Shown piece by piece: positions 8,904 through 17,942 of a stretch of 64,000 nucleotides of DNA (positions are counted from its first letter, which is position 1; each line of letters opens with the position of its first letter). The position numbers and the translations under genes were made by a program. This stretch comes from an uncultured Bacteriovoracaceae bacterium. GTDB lineage: Bacteria; Bdellovibrionota; Bacteriovoracia; Bacteriovoracales; Bacteriovoracaceae. The notes under the pieces were generated by a model that worked only from the letters and a program-made list of their open reading frames with translations, had not been told where the DNA came from and ran no database searches. The stretch is taken from positions 296,569 to 360,568 of the forward strand of contig CALHBF010000005.1 in NCBI GenBank assembly GCA_937931205.1, given 5' to 3'.

Positions 8904-9974
8904 GTGTTTCACAAATTAGACGCAGTTGTTAGGCGATTCGATACCCTTACGGAAAGATTGGGGGATCCCACTCTTTATGATCGTGCTAAAGAACTTAGAG
9001 AAACAAATACAGAAAGATCAAATCTTGAGCCAATCGTTTTAAAATACAAAGAGTATAAAAAAACTGTCGCCGACATTGAGGGTAATAAAGACATTATCCA
9101 CAATGAGAAAGATGAAGATATGAGAGAGCTTGCTAAAGAAGAGCTTTCTGAACTTGAGAAAAGCCTGCCCATTATTGAGCAGGAATTAAAATTGTTACTT
9201 CTACCCAAAGACCCTAATGACGACAGAAACGTTATTATTGAAATCCGCGCAGGAGCGGGTGGTGATGAAGCTGGGATTTTTGTAGGGGACGTTTGGAGAA
9301 TGTATAAAAACTATTTCAATGCCAAAGGTTGGCGTGCTGAAGTTGTTTCTATTTCAGAAGGAGATGTGGGGATTAAGGAATTAATTGCCAACGTTTCTGG
9401 AGATAAAGTTTATTCAAAAATGAAGTATGAGTCTGGGGTTCATCGTGTACAGCGAGTTCCAGCAACTGAGACCCAAGGGCGTGTTCATACCTCAACAATT
9501 ACCGTGGCGATTATGCCAGAAGCCGATGAAGTTGATGATGTTGTTTTAGATATGAATGAAATCCGTATTGATATCTATCGTTCAGGTGGTGCCGGTGGAC
9601 AGTCAGTAAACACTGCTGACTCCGCTGTACGACTTACTCACATGCCTACAGGTATTGTGATTGCGATGCAGGATGAGCGAAGCCAGTTAAAGAATAAAGA
9701 TAAGGCTTTTAAAATTTTAAAAACAAAGATTTATGATCTACGAGTTCAAGAAGCTCAGGCCAAGGAAGCGGCCACTCGTAAAGGACTAGTAGGAACAGGA
9801 GATAGATCTGAGAGGATCAGAACTTACAACTATCCTCAGGGTCGTATTTCTGATCACCGAATTAACTTCACCATTTATAACCTTCCTAATTTTATGAACG
9901 GGGATATTGATGAAGTTATTGATGCTCTGATTGCTCACAACCAGGCCATTCTTCTTCAGGGAGCTGAAGAATAA
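8904..9974 (+). CDS. prfA: Peptide chain release factor 1
   Basis: Reads UAA and UAG and triggers peptidyl-tRNA hydrolysis. Domain 2 contains PAT (186-188), the RF1-type tripeptide, and domain 3 the catalytic GGQ (231-233), whose Gln is the methylation target of PrmC, encoded next. Length 356 is standard. It starts with GTG at 8904 after an AAGGACA ribosome site, 15 bases after the DUF1385 stop. Confidence 0.97.
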   Translation: MFHKLDAVVRRFDTLTERLGDPTLYDRAKELRETNTERSNLEPIVLKYKEYKKTVADIEGNKDIIHNEKDEDMRELAKEELSELEKSLPIIEQELKLLLLPKDPNDDRNVIIEIRAGAGGDEAGIFVGDVWRMYKNYFNAKGWRAEVVSISEGDVGIKELIANVSGDKVYSKMKYESGVHRVQRVPATETQGRVHTSTITVAIMPEADEVDDVVLDMNEIRIDIYRSGGAGGQSVNTADSAVRLTHMPTGIVIAMQDERSQLKNKDKAFKILKTKIYDLRVQEAQAKEAATRKGLVGTGDRSERIRTYNYPQGRISDHRINFTIYNLPNFMNGDIDEVIDALIAHNQAILLQGAEE

Positions 9975-10045
9975 AAACGCTAAGAGATCTTTGGACCGAA
10001 ATTTTTAATCAGGACAGTGAGACCCTCGGGTTTCATTATCCTGGA

Positions 10046-10828
10046 TTGAATAAGGCCCGCTTCTTAAAAGAAGTTGAAGATCTTCTGATTAAGCGCTCAA
10101 AGAATCCCGCCATTGAATTAGATGATTCTGAATACTCGGTTCCCAATAAACTTCTTATTGATATGAAAAATGACTTCTTAAGAGGAGTTCCATTCTCATA
10201 TTTATTAGAGATGAGTGAGTTCTACGAGAATCAATTTTATGTCACTCCTGATGTCTTAATTCCTAGGAGTGAGACGGAGCAACTTGTTGATCTCATCATT
10301 CAAGAAAATAAGGAAAGTGTAGATCGTATTCTTGATGTGGGAATTGGAAGTGGGGTTATTATTTTAAGTCTTCTTTCCAAGGGAACTGCAAAATCTGGTC
10401 TGGGTGTTGATATTTCAACAAAGGCCATTGATGTAGCAATGATCAATGCGAGAAGATTGAGGCTTCTCGATCGAGTAGAGTTTCGTATTTCTGATAGACT
10501 TACCAGTGTTGAAGGGGAGTTTGATATAGTCGTATCTAATCCACCTTACATTCGAGCCAGTGCTCATTATGAAATGGTTCATCAACAGGTAAGAACACAT
10601 GAGCCTCATCTGGCCCTCTTCTTAGATGATGATGCTTATGAAAACTGGTTTAAAACTTTCTTTACACAGGTGTTCAATCATTTAAATGCTAATGGGAAAT
10701 TCTATATGGAAGGTCACGAACTTGAGGTAGAGCATCAAGGAAAAATGCTAGCGGCATGCGGCTTCAAAAATATCAGAGTTCTCAAAGATCTTCATGGATC
10801 TCCTCGTTTTCTTTCGGCCCAAAAATAA
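10046..10828 (+). CDS. prmC: Release factor glutamine methyltransferase PrmC
   Basis: Methylates the GGQ glutamine of release factors using S-adenosylmethionine. The SAM-binding DVGIGSG (97-103) and catalytic NPPY (165-168) are both present, and prfA lies immediately upstream. The only standard start is TTG at 10046, which lacks a Shine-Dalgarno. In the same frame the sequence stays open back to 9968 and reads KTLRDLW-like residues resembling the usual PrmC N-terminus, so the true start may be a rare codon such as ATA at 9971 overlapping the prfA stop. It abuts the convergent nsrR-like gene with no gap. Confidence 0.93.
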   Translation: MNKARFLKEVEDLLIKRSKNPAIELDDSEYSVPNKLLIDMKNDFLRGVPFSYLLEMSEFYENQFYVTPDVLIPRSETEQLVDLIIQENKESVDRILDVGIGSGVIILSLLSKGTAKSGLGVDISTKAIDVAMINARRLRLLDRVEFRISDRLTSVEGEFDIVVSNPPYIRASAHYEMVHQQVRTHEPHLALFLDDDAYENWFKTFFTQVFNHLNANGKFYMEGHELEVEHQGKMLAACGFKNIRVLKDLHGSPRFLSAQK

Positions 10829-11218
10829 CTAAATCAATTCTTTAATTTTATATTTTTCTAATTCTTTAATGAAGGACATAGAAGCTCCCGAGAGCATCTT
10901 TTTGAGACGGCACTGAGGACTTAGCGTACAGGTATTCGTTTCACGATTAAAACATTCCACAATATCCATATCTTCAATTTTTTTCACCAGCTCACCAACT
11001 GTGGTATCAGCAAACTTTGGATTAAACTCGATTCCACCTTTTGGGCCAGAGACCGAAGTCACGTAGCCTAACTCGGAGAGTTTATTCACGGCCACGCTCA
11101 AATGATTTTTAGAAATTTGATAGGTGTCTGCGATTTCTTGAATTTTTGATTTTCCAGGATGCGTCTGTAGGTAAATCAAAACCCTGAGACAAAAATCAGT
11201 TTTAGTAGTTAAGCGCAT
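10829..11218 (-). CDS. nsrR: Rrf2-family repressor, NsrR-like
   Basis: Winged-helix Fe-S transcription factor. The N-terminal HTH (about residues 24-60, ISKNHLSVAVNKL) and three cysteines, C89, C97 and C103, in ECFNRETNTCTLSPQC resemble the NsrR cluster ligands, though the first spacing is C-x7-C where E. coli NsrR has C-x4-C. The downstream RLKKML block is also NsrR-like. The ATG at 11218 is preferred to the TTG at 11233 because AAGGAC lies between them. It is divergent from the NO reductase operon, which fits an NO-sensing repressor. IscR is less likely because its C-x5-C-x5-C...H pattern is absent. Confidence 0.85.
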   Translation of the reverse strand: MRLTTKTDFCLRVLIYLQTHPGKSKIQEIADTYQISKNHLSVAVNKLSELGYVTSVSGPKGGIEFNPKFADTTVGELVKKIEDMDIVECFNRETNTCTLSPQCRLKKMLSGASMSFIKELEKYKIKELI

Positions 11219-11240
11219 AAATAGTCCTTGCAATAAATCC

Positions 11241-11263
11241 TACATTGGTATATTTAAAATGTA
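11241..11263. promoter_or_regulatory. Candidate NsrR-type operator
   Basis: Inverted repeat TACATT (11241-11246) and AATGTA (11258-11263) separated by 11 bases, between the divergent repressor and NO reductase genes. Rrf2 regulators bind dyads of about this size, so this is a plausible shared operator. The assignment is inferred from position and symmetry. Confidence 0.5.
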
Positions 11264-11301
11264 TTGATATAAAAAATATATATTAAATATTGAGGTTAAC
11301 T

Positions 11302-13575
11302 ATGCGTAAGTACTGGTGGCTGTTAGTAGGGGTTCTCATACTAACATTCTCGATTTTAGGTTTTTTTGGACGTGAGGTGTACCGACAGGCCCCTCCTTTG
11401 TACTCGGTTATGAAGACAAGTGATGGGAGAGTGCTTTATAGCAAAGAGGATATCCTGACTGGGCAGACTGTCTGGCAATCAATCGGCGGTCAACAAATTG
11501 GTTCTATCTGGGGGCATGGTGCTTATCAAGCGCCGGATTGGACAGCTGACTGGCTTCACCGTGAGTTAGTTCATTATCAAGAAGTGTACTCACATGAGAA
11601 TTTTAGCAAAGAATTCTCGCAAACCAATGCTGATGAAAAATCAAAAATAAAAAATGAAATGCTCAAAGATTATCGAGAAGCTCAACTTGTTAATGATGAG
11701 TTGATCATTTCAGATACTCGCTTTAAAGCTTTTGAACTGACTAAAGAATATTATCTTAAACTCTTTGGAGATGATGCTGGTTTAAAACCAACTCGTGTGG
11801 CCTATGCCATTCATGAGAATGTACTACCTTCGCTTGAGCGCAGAGAAAAGATGATGAGTTTTTTTCATTGGTCGACTTGGGCAGCATCTGCCAATCGTCC
11901 GGGTGAGAAGCATACTTATACCAACAACTGGCCTCATGAACCTCTGATTGACAACAATCCAACATCAGAAAATATTTTCTGGTCAATCATCTCAGTTATT
12001 CTTTTGATTGCCGCAATTGGATTTCTTGTTTGGTTCTACTCATTTAAAAAAGAAGATGATTTAGAAACAAACCTTCCTAGCATTGATCCTTTAAAGAATT
12101 TTAAACTCACTCCTTCGATGAAGGCCTTGTGGAAATATTGGGGAGTGGTGATTGTTTTATTGGTCGCACAAATCGGATTGGGTGGAATTCTTGCTCACTA
12201 CACAGTAGAGGGACAGGATTTTTATGGTTTCCCACTCTCTGAGTATTTACCATATTCAGTGGCAAGAACATGGCATATTCAAATTGCTCTCTTCTGGATT
12301 GCCACCTCATTCTTAGCAGCAGGTCTTTTCTTAGGGCCAATTGTTAACGGTGGAAAAGATCCCAAGTTCCAACTCTTCGGTGTGAACTTCTTATTTATCG
12401 CTCTTCTTATTGTGGTATTCGGATCTTTGACTGGAGAGTTATTGGCCGCGAAACAATTCTTCACTAACCTTGATATGAGTTTCTGGTTTGGACATCAAGG
12501 ATATGAATATGTCGATCTTGGACGTTTCTGGCAGATTCTTCTTCTTGTCGGTCTTGGTCTTTGGTTAACTCTCATGCTTCGTTGTGTGGTTCCTGCTCTT
12601 CGAAAAACAGATGATTCAAAAGATCTTCTTCTTCTTTTTACTGCTTCAACTGTGGCCATTGGTCTCTTTTATGGTGGTGGTCTTTTCTACGGAGCAAGAA
12701 CGCATATCAGTATCATGGAGTTTTGGCGTTGGTGGGTGGTTCACCTTTGGGTAGAAGGCTTCTTTGAAGTATTCGCAACTGTCGCCATTGCTTTTATTTT
12801 TGTCTCACTTGGTCTTATTAAACCACGTTCAGCATCGAAGGCTTCGCTTCTTTCAACTTCTATTTTCCTTCTCGGAGGGATTCCTGGAACTTTTCACCAC
12901 CTTTATTTCAGTGGAACACCAACTTCAATTAGTGCGATTGGGGCCTGTTTCTCTGCTTTAGAAGTGGTGCCTCTTGTTCTGGTGGGATTTGAAGCATTCC
13001 ATACATACCGTGTGCAACATCTGACTTCATGGACAAGTCGTTATAAGTGGCCGATCACTTTCTTTGTGGGAGTTGCTTTCTGGAACTTGGTAGGTGCGGG
13101 AGTTTTTGGATTCCTTATTAATCCACCGATCGCTCTTTATTATCTTCAGGGTTTGAACACAACCGCTGTCCACGCTCATGGAGCAACTTTTGGAGTGTAC
13201 GGATTATTATCTTTAGGCCTGGTGATTTTCATTGTTCAAACAAGTTTTAGTAAAAGTGATTGGAATGAGAAATTAATGAACGTTGCTTTCTGGGGATTAA
13301 ATCTTGGTCTTGGATTGATGATTGTGATGAGTTTACTTCCAATTGGTTTGATCCAATTTAAGGCCGCTCTCAGCGAAGGCCTTTGGTATGCCAGAGGAAG
13401 TGAAGTGATGCAAAGTCCACTTATTCAAAACCTTCGTTGGTTAAGATCAGTTGGAGATATCATTTTTGCTATCGGTGCTTTGAGCTTTGCTCTCGCAGTT
13501 ATTGATCGAGTAGGTCTTTATAAATTTAATAAAGTTGAAATGGAGATTGAAAATGATGAAGTCGCTTCCCTCTAA
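11302..13575 (+). CDS. norB: Quinol-dependent nitric oxide reductase (qNOR)
   Basis: Integral membrane heme-copper-superfamily enzyme reducing 2 NO to N2O with quinol electrons. The N-terminal extension (about residues 1-225) has the qNOR signature GRVLYSKEDILTGQ and WGHGAYQAPDW but no CXXCH, so it lacks heme c and is the quinol form. About 12-14 membrane helices follow, with the histidine-rich HLWVEGFFEVFA and HHLYFSG heme/Fe ligand segments. The ATG at 11302 has TGAGGTT upstream; the TTG at 11290 would include this site. It leads an operon with two overlapping downstream genes and is divergent from the NsrR-like gene. Confidence 0.95.
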   Translation: MRKYWWLLVGVLILTFSILGFFGREVYRQAPPLYSVMKTSDGRVLYSKEDILTGQTVWQSIGGQQIGSIWGHGAYQAPDWTADWLHRELVHYQEVYSHENFSKEFSQTNADEKSKIKNEMLKDYREAQLVNDELIISDTRFKAFELTKEYYLKLFGDDAGLKPTRVAYAIHENVLPSLERREKMMSFFHWSTWAASANRPGEKHTYTNNWPHEPLIDNNPTSENIFWSIISVILLIAAIGFLVWFYSFKKEDDLETNLPSIDPLKNFKLTPSMKALWKYWGVVIVLLVAQIGLGGILAHYTVEGQDFYGFPLSEYLPYSVARTWHIQIALFWIATSFLAAGLFLGPIVNGGKDPKFQLFGVNFLFIALLIVVFGSLTGELLAAKQFFTNLDMSFWFGHQGYEYVDLGRFWQILLLVGLGLWLTLMLRCVVPALRKTDDSKDLLLLFTASTVAIGLFYGGGLFYGARTHISIMEFWRWWVVHLWVEGFFEVFATVAIAFIFVSLGLIKPRSASKASLLSTSIFLLGGIPGTFHHLYFSGTPTSISAIGACFSALEVVPLVLVGFEAFHTYRVQHLTSWTSRYKWPITFFVGVAFWNLVGAGVFGFLINPPIALYYLQGLNTTAVHAHGATFGVYGLLSLGLVIFIVQTSFSKSDWNEKLMNVAFWGLNLGLGLMIVMSLLPIGLIQFKAALSEGLWYARGSEVMQSPLIQNLRWLRSVGDIIFAIGALSFALAVIDRVGLYKFNKVEMEIENDEVASL

Positions 13576-13822
13576 TGTTGTTGGCTACAAGAGAACAGAT
13601 ATCTTTGATGAGGTATCTGTTCCTAAAGCTCTTCTTAATGAACATCGAACACTTCCCAATGTATGGGGCAAGATTGTCGTTATCGAAGGCAATTTAACTT
13701 ACATCATAGGCGAAGAGGAATATGGATTAGCAAATGGAAAACCTGGGGTTGTTGAACCTCAGGTCATTCATAAAGTTCGTCCTGAAGGTAAGGTTCGGTT
13801 TTATGTCGAATTCTATAAGTAG
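13553..13822 (+). CDS. DUF1971 / YeaR-like cupin protein
   Basis: Small single-domain protein (89 residues) of the DUF1971 family, a beta-rich cupin-like fold also found in E. coli YeaR, which is nitrate/NO-induced and NsrR-controlled, and in tellurite-resistance TehB relatives. Conserved features are ALLNEHRTLPNVWGKI and the C-terminal PQVIHKVRPEG. ATG at 13553 (or 13556) follows GGAG and lies inside the end of norB, overlapping it by 23 bases, so translation is coupled. Biochemical role unknown; the location supports an NO/nitrosative stress function. Confidence 0.82.
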   Translation: MMKSLPSNVVGYKRTDIFDEVSVPKALLNEHRTLPNVWGKIVVIEGNLTYIIGEEEYGLANGKPGVVEPQVIHKVRPEGKVRFYVEFYK

Positions 13823-14219
13823 TTACGGATCAGCTGACAGTTCTTATCGAGCTGCCGGTGGGGAAGAGGGGCTGCGATCACTTTGTCGTGATTTTTATGA
13901 GTTGATGGATATTCTTCCAGAGACTCAAAAAATTCGAGAGATGCATAAAGATGACCTGACGGTTATGATTGATAAGCTTACTCTTTTCTTATCCATGTGG
14001 CTGGGCGGGCCAAAGACCTATCAGGAAAAATATCATTTTGTTGGTATGCCTGCTGCCCACCAGCATCTCATTATTTTGGAAGAGGAAAGAGATGCTTGGT
14101 TAACATGCATGGATCAGGCGCTTGAGAAGCAGCCCTTCGCAGATGATTTTAAGCAATATCTTCGAAAACAATTTCGATTTCCCGCAGAAATGATTTATCG
14201 AACATCAAGATTTCAATAG
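13803..14219 (+). CDS. Group II truncated hemoglobin
   Basis: Small heme globin of about 138 residues for O2/NO chemistry. Landmarks are the RAAGGEEGLRSLCRDFY helix-B region, WLGGPKTY (66-73), the probable proximal His88 in AAHQHLII and Trp99 (RDAWL), the G8 tryptophan typical of group II. ATG at 13803 overlaps the YeaR-like gene by 20 bases. With the reductase and the NsrR-like regulator, this is a compact NO detoxification set: oxygen-dependent dioxygenation by the globin and reduction by qNOR. Confidence 0.9.
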   Translation: MSNSISSYGSADSSYRAAGGEEGLRSLCRDFYELMDILPETQKIREMHKDDLTVMIDKLTLFLSMWLGGPKTYQEKYHFVGMPAAHQHLIILEEERDAWLTCMDQALEKQPFADDFKQYLRKQFRFPAEMIYRTSRFQ

Positions 14220-14279
14220 TCAGTAGTCAGAATCATGGGACTTCTTTAGAATGAATTGAAACTCTTTCTAGGAAGTTCC

Positions 14280-15545
14280 ATGGATAAACTACTCATTTCT
14301 GGCCCGTGTATTCTTAAAGGCGAAGTTGCTATCTCTTCAGCGAAGAACGCAACACTTCCCATCTTGTGTGCCAGCATCCTTTCTCCTCATGCTATTCATT
14401 TTGATTCTCTGCCTGAACTGGCGGATGTAAAAACGATTACCAAAATTCTTCAAAGTCTAGGAGTCGCAAGCTCTACTGAAAAGAACATCACAACTTTTGA
14501 TGCTTCAAATATTACCAGTCAACATGCTGATTACTCTCTCGTAAAAACGATGAGGGCTTCGGTTCTGGTATTGGGACCTCTTCTTGCTCGTTTTAAAACA
14601 GCATCTGTTTCGCTACCTGGTGGATGTGCCATTGGAGCACGACCTGTTGATATCCATCTTTTAGGAATGGAAAAACTGGGTGCCAAAATTGAAATTGAAA
14701 ATGGTTATATCAAAGCATCTACTGAAGGATTGAAGGGAGCCCATATTGTTCTTCCATTCCCAAGTGTAGGTGCTACTGAGAATATTATGATGGCCGCTGT
14801 TTTAGCTGAAGGAACAACTGTTCTTGAGAATGCGGCGAGAGAGCCAGAGATTGATGATCTTGCTGATTTCCTTATTGCTCAAGGAGCAAAAATCTCAGGA
14901 CATGGAACTTCAACCATTACGATTCAAGGAATCCAGTTGGCCGAGATTAAACCACTAAGCTCTCCTTATCGAGTGATTGGAGATCGTATTGAGGCAGCAA
15001 CATTTATTATTGCCGCTCTCATGACTGGTGGAGATGTTGTCGTGAAGGGCTTCAATCCTGTTCATCTTTCTTTTGTTTTAGATATTTTAAAAGAGATGAA
15101 TGCCAAGCTAGAAATTGGAAATGATTTTGTTCATGTGAAGCCTTCTAAGAATTTAAAAGGTGCTCAAATCGAAACAGCTCCTTTCCCAGGTTTTCCAACG
15201 GATGTGCAAGCGCAAATGATGGCCCTGATGAGCATTGTTGATGGTGGCTCAGTTGTAACTGAATCTATCTTTGAGAATCGCTTCATGCACGTTCCTGAAA
15301 TGGCCCGCATGGGAACTAAGATAGCTCTTAAGGCCAGTTCAGCTTTTATTGAAGGTGTGAAGGAATTAAGTGCAGCTCCGGTAATGTGTACAGATCTTCG
15401 TGCTTCTGCGGCACTTGTTCTTTGTTCATTAGTGGCCAATGGTGAGAGCGAAATTCAGCGTGTTTATCATTTGGATCGTGGATATGAAAAGATTGATGAA
15501 AAGTTAACAAACTTAGGTGCAACGATTAAGAGAGTAAAAGGATAG
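14280..15545 (+). CDS. murA: UDP-N-acetylglucosamine 1-carboxyvinyltransferase
   Basis: First committed peptidoglycan enzyme, transferring enolpyruvate from PEP to UDP-GlcNAc. The substrate Lys22-Asn23 (AKNATLP) and the catalytic loop GGCAIGARPVD with Cys116, the fosfomycin-reactive residue, are intact. Length 421. The ATG at 14280 follows AGGAAG; an in-frame TTG at 14256 lies upstream of that site. Four bases separate it from the HIT gene, so the two are probably cotranscribed. Confidence 0.97.
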   Translation: MDKLLISGPCILKGEVAISSAKNATLPILCASILSPHAIHFDSLPELADVKTITKILQSLGVASSTEKNITTFDASNITSQHADYSLVKTMRASVLVLGPLLARFKTASVSLPGGCAIGARPVDIHLLGMEKLGAKIEIENGYIKASTEGLKGAHIVLPFPSVGATENIMMAAVLAEGTTVLENAAREPEIDDLADFLIAQGAKISGHGTSTITIQGIQLAEIKPLSSPYRVIGDRIEAATFIIAALMTGGDVVVKGFNPVHLSFVLDILKEMNAKLEIGNDFVHVKPSKNLKGAQIETAPFPGFPTDVQAQMMALMSIVDGGSVVTESIFENRFMHVPEMARMGTKIALKASSAFIEGVKELSAAPVMCTDLRASAALVLCSLVANGESEIQRVYHLDRGYEKIDEKLTNLGATIKRVKG

Positions 15546-15549
15546 AGTC

Positions 15550-15894
15550 ATGAGTGATTGTCTATTTTGTAAAATCTTAGAAGGTAAAATCCCTTCAACC
15601 AAAGTCTATGAAGATGATCTCGTTTATGGATTTAAAGATATTGCTCCTCATTCTAAGGAACATTATCTTTTCATTCACAGAAATCACACAAAGGACGTGA
15701 ATGATCTTATGGATAAATCACAGCAGGATCTATTAGATCTTTTCTCAGCGATGAAAAAGTTCACTGAGAATTCGGATCTATCTAATAATGGATTTCGAAT
15801 TGTGACAAATATGGGTCCTCATGGAGGCCAGACTGTTTTCCATACACATTTTCATGTATTGGGTGGTGAGCAGTTAAGAGGTTTTGGAAGATAG
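15550..15894 (+). CDS. HIT-family nucleotide hydrolase/transferase
   Basis: Histidine-triad protein of the HINT branch (114 residues) with the catalytic HTHFHVLGG near the C-terminus and an N-terminal CLFCKI Cys pair frequent in HINT proteins. These enzymes hydrolyse nucleoside phosphoramidates; the natural substrate is not known. It directly follows murA. Confidence 0.93.
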   Translation: MSDCLFCKILEGKIPSTKVYEDDLVYGFKDIAPHSKEHYLFIHRNHTKDVNDLMDKSQQDLLDLFSAMKKFTENSDLSNNGFRIVTNMGPHGGQTVFHTHFHVLGGEQLRGFGR

Positions 15895-15901
15895 AAAAGA
15901 A

Positions 15902-15922
15902 GGGCAGGATGAGATCCTGCCC
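15902..15922 (-). terminator. Terminator between HIT gene and 15932-16702
   Basis: Nine-base perfect stem GGGCAGGAT/ATCCTGCCC with a three-base loop. On the minus strand it is followed by TTCTTTTC, so it best serves the gene at 15932-16702. It may also stall plus-strand transcription from murA. Confidence 0.75.
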
Positions 15923-15931
15923 GTATATCAT

Positions 15932-16702
15932 TTAGAATTCAAGACCATTAAAGATCGCAGCAAGAGTAGTTCTCTGTAGCTGATTAAGATTAGGAACACG
16001 AGCAAGCATCAGAATAGGGCTTCTTTCAACTTGAACGACAGCTACAAATTGTCCTTTTTCAGGATTCATTTCAGTAACTTCAAAACTTCCATGTGATTGA
16101 TCAATATAAGTAGTCATCAACTCTTTTTCTTTTGCTCCACCAACCACAAAGTTGGCCTTCTTCGCACCTGAAAGAATTGACTGAGTCAGCTTAGGACGAT
16201 CTTTCTTTTCGTTATTATCATCTTTTTCTTCGACACTAGTGACGTCATTAAAAATGATTGAAAGATCAACAGCTCCTAGATTTCTTTTCATCCAGTACCA
16301 GTACTCCTCAAAGAAAGCGAGGCGATCTTTCGCCCAAAGAGTTCTGAAGTGAGTGATAAGTTTGAATGAGTTTTCAATGCTGTTAAAGTTCTGAATCATA
16401 GTCCAGCGATTGATAATTTTTAATGCGAGTTCTTTAAAGGCATGGGCCCCGAGAGCTTCAAAACCAGTAAAGGTAAGATCTTCGTTTCTAGCATCAACGA
16501 TAGGGTAGTAAGATTTTTCTTTCTCTAAGAGAGAAACGAGAGAGCTGAAATGTTCATCGTCTTCTACGAAAAGTCCGGACAGATTCTCATCCGGCAGGTC
16601 AGTTACATCGATAATTCTCGATTCGAGGGAATTTTTGGTCCAGTTATAGTCACGAACTAATAGTTGGCTCGCTGAGCGGATGAATCCGATCGAAATAATC
16701 AT
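15932..16702 (-). CDS. Hypothetical cytoplasmic protein
   Basis: No family recognised. No signal peptide or membrane helix. Residues 45-75 and 100-145 look helical, and an acidic/basic linker (DDNNEKKDRPK, about residues 172-182) separates the two halves. The C-terminal half has a beta-rich look (FVAVVQVERSPILMLARV). The ATG at 16702 is taken because AGGAAGG lies upstream; the longer frame starting at 16738 would overlap it. Its own terminator at 15902 suggests a single-gene unit. Confidence 0.65.
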   Translation of the reverse strand: MIISIGFIRSASQLLVRDYNWTKNSLESRIIDVTDLPDENLSGLFVEDDEHFSSLVSLLEKEKSYYPIVDARNEDLTFTGFEALGAHAFKELALKIINRWTMIQNFNSIENSFKLITHFRTLWAKDRLAFFEEYWYWMKRNLGAVDLSIIFNDVTSVEEKDDNNEKKDRPKLTQSILSGAKKANFVVGGAKEKELMTTYIDQSHGSFEVTEMNPEKGQFVAVVQVERSPILMLARVPNLNQLQRTTLAAIFNGLEF

Positions 16703-16764
16703 GTAAAACCTTCCTGTTAAGCTTTGAGATGTTAACAATTTTGAGTTTAAGTTACAATAAAGTC

Positions 16765-17397
16765 ATGGCCCAATTACCTCTCCTTTTTATCATTTTCCTC
16801 ATTTCTACCAATCTTTGGGGCCAGGATGAGCGCTATTACCGCAAAATGTTATCTGGCGGGTTGGCCGTTCCTGAGAAATCAGTGGACAGTGTACCGAGGT
16901 TTCATGTGGCGGGGCCGGCCTATTTGGTAGATTTAAATAGTGATGGTATTGAAGAGAGAGTCATTCCTGAAAAGAGGGATGGGGTTGATTGGTTAAAAAT
17001 TGAAGATTCTTCTTTCTCCACTATTTTTGAGACAAAACTTTTTGCAACTGGCTCTAATAGCCATCTTTATAAAGTTAAGCTTGCCAGCTTGAACAGTAAG
17101 GTAAAAGTCCTGATTCTTTTTCTCGACGAAGGGACAACAGAAGGGGCGAAGCTTGAATCTTATGGAAAAATCTCATTGGTAAGTTTTGAAAACAACAATT
17201 TATCGAGCATGAAATATCAAGAGGGAGCGAGATTTTATCACGAGTTCAAAGGTCAGCGTGAACAGTACTCTCGTCGCTCTTATAATGTGAACGTTTATGA
17301 TATTGATAAAGATGGTGAGAGGGAAGTTGTGGTCGAGTACCAGCATATTCAAAGAGTTTTTAAATATGCTGGGTTTGGTGAGTGGAGAATTTTTTAA
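16765..17397 (+). CDS. Hypothetical secreted protein with DxDxDG calcium-type motifs
   Basis: Signal peptide in the first ~20 residues (MAQLPLLFIIFLIST, cleavage near NLWGQ). Two motifs, DLNSDGIEERV near the N-terminus of the mature part and DIDKDGEREVVV near the C-terminus, match the DxDxDG calcium loop of FG-GAP/VCBS or EF-hand-like repeats, so this may be a small beta-propeller-type repeat protein. Function unknown. It ends by sharing the bases TTAA with the convergent gene at 17394. Confidence 0.6.
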   Translation: MAQLPLLFIIFLISTNLWGQDERYYRKMLSGGLAVPEKSVDSVPRFHVAGPAYLVDLNSDGIEERVIPEKRDGVDWLKIEDSSFSTIFETKLFATGSNSHLYKVKLASLNSKVKVLILFLDEGTTEGAKLESYGKISLVSFENNNLSSMKYQEGARFYHEFKGQREQYSRRSYNVNVYDIDKDGEREVVVEYQHIQRVFKYAGFGEWRIF

Positions 17398-17813
17398 GAG
17401 ACTTTTCTATTCTCTTCTTTAGTCTCTTCGCTTGATTCTTTCTGCTTACGGTAGTTTTCAAGAATCTCAATATTAGAAGCATGTTCTTCAGCAGATTTCT
17501 TTCTGAAATAACTCATAAGTCCTGACCAAATAAGTAGTGGCAATCCTAGAAGGGTAACAAGGGTAAAGACAGCAGAAGTCGTCCATGCGTTTTTCTGATA
17601 GCTTTGAGTTGCTACGGCCTGAGTTTCAGGGGTATCAATTTTAGCAATAAGGCTCATATCGCGCTCAAGATTGTAGAGCAGTTCTGCCCCATGGGGAGTT
17701 CTATGAGCTTCCTCCACTTCCACACCAACAAAATCCTCTACCGCAGGACCTCGGGCAAAGAGAGGCTGCGAGTTAACTACTAGAAAACATAAGAGAAAAA
17801 GACGTGTTGGCAT
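17394..17813 (-). CDS. Hypothetical membrane-anchored protein
   Basis: No family recognised. A signal peptide (residues 1-20) precedes a short periplasmic region and one transmembrane helix at about residues 80-103. The C-terminal tail is cytoplasmic and highly charged (KQKESSEETKEENRK). It overlaps the convergent gene by four bases at a shared TTAA. Confidence 0.6.
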   Translation of the reverse strand: MPTRLFLLCFLVVNSQPLFARGPAVEDFVGVEVEEAHRTPHGAELLYNLERDMSLIAKIDTPETQAVATQSYQKNAWTTSAVFTLVTLLGLPLLIWSGLMSYFRKKSAEEHASNIEILENYRKQKESSEETKEENRKVS

Positions 17814-17942
17814 AGGTTTAGGGCTCCTTCAAGACTATTATCGGCAAAATAAGGAAAATCTTTAAGACTAAAGTCAGATAATCTTTTGCCGATAAATTCC
17901 AAGTAGATCTTAAAGATTTTTTTGAGGTCTTTTGGAGTTAAC

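Noticed and set aside
11756..12464. Minus-strand frames inside norB
   Set aside because: Antisense shadows of a well-conserved membrane protein.
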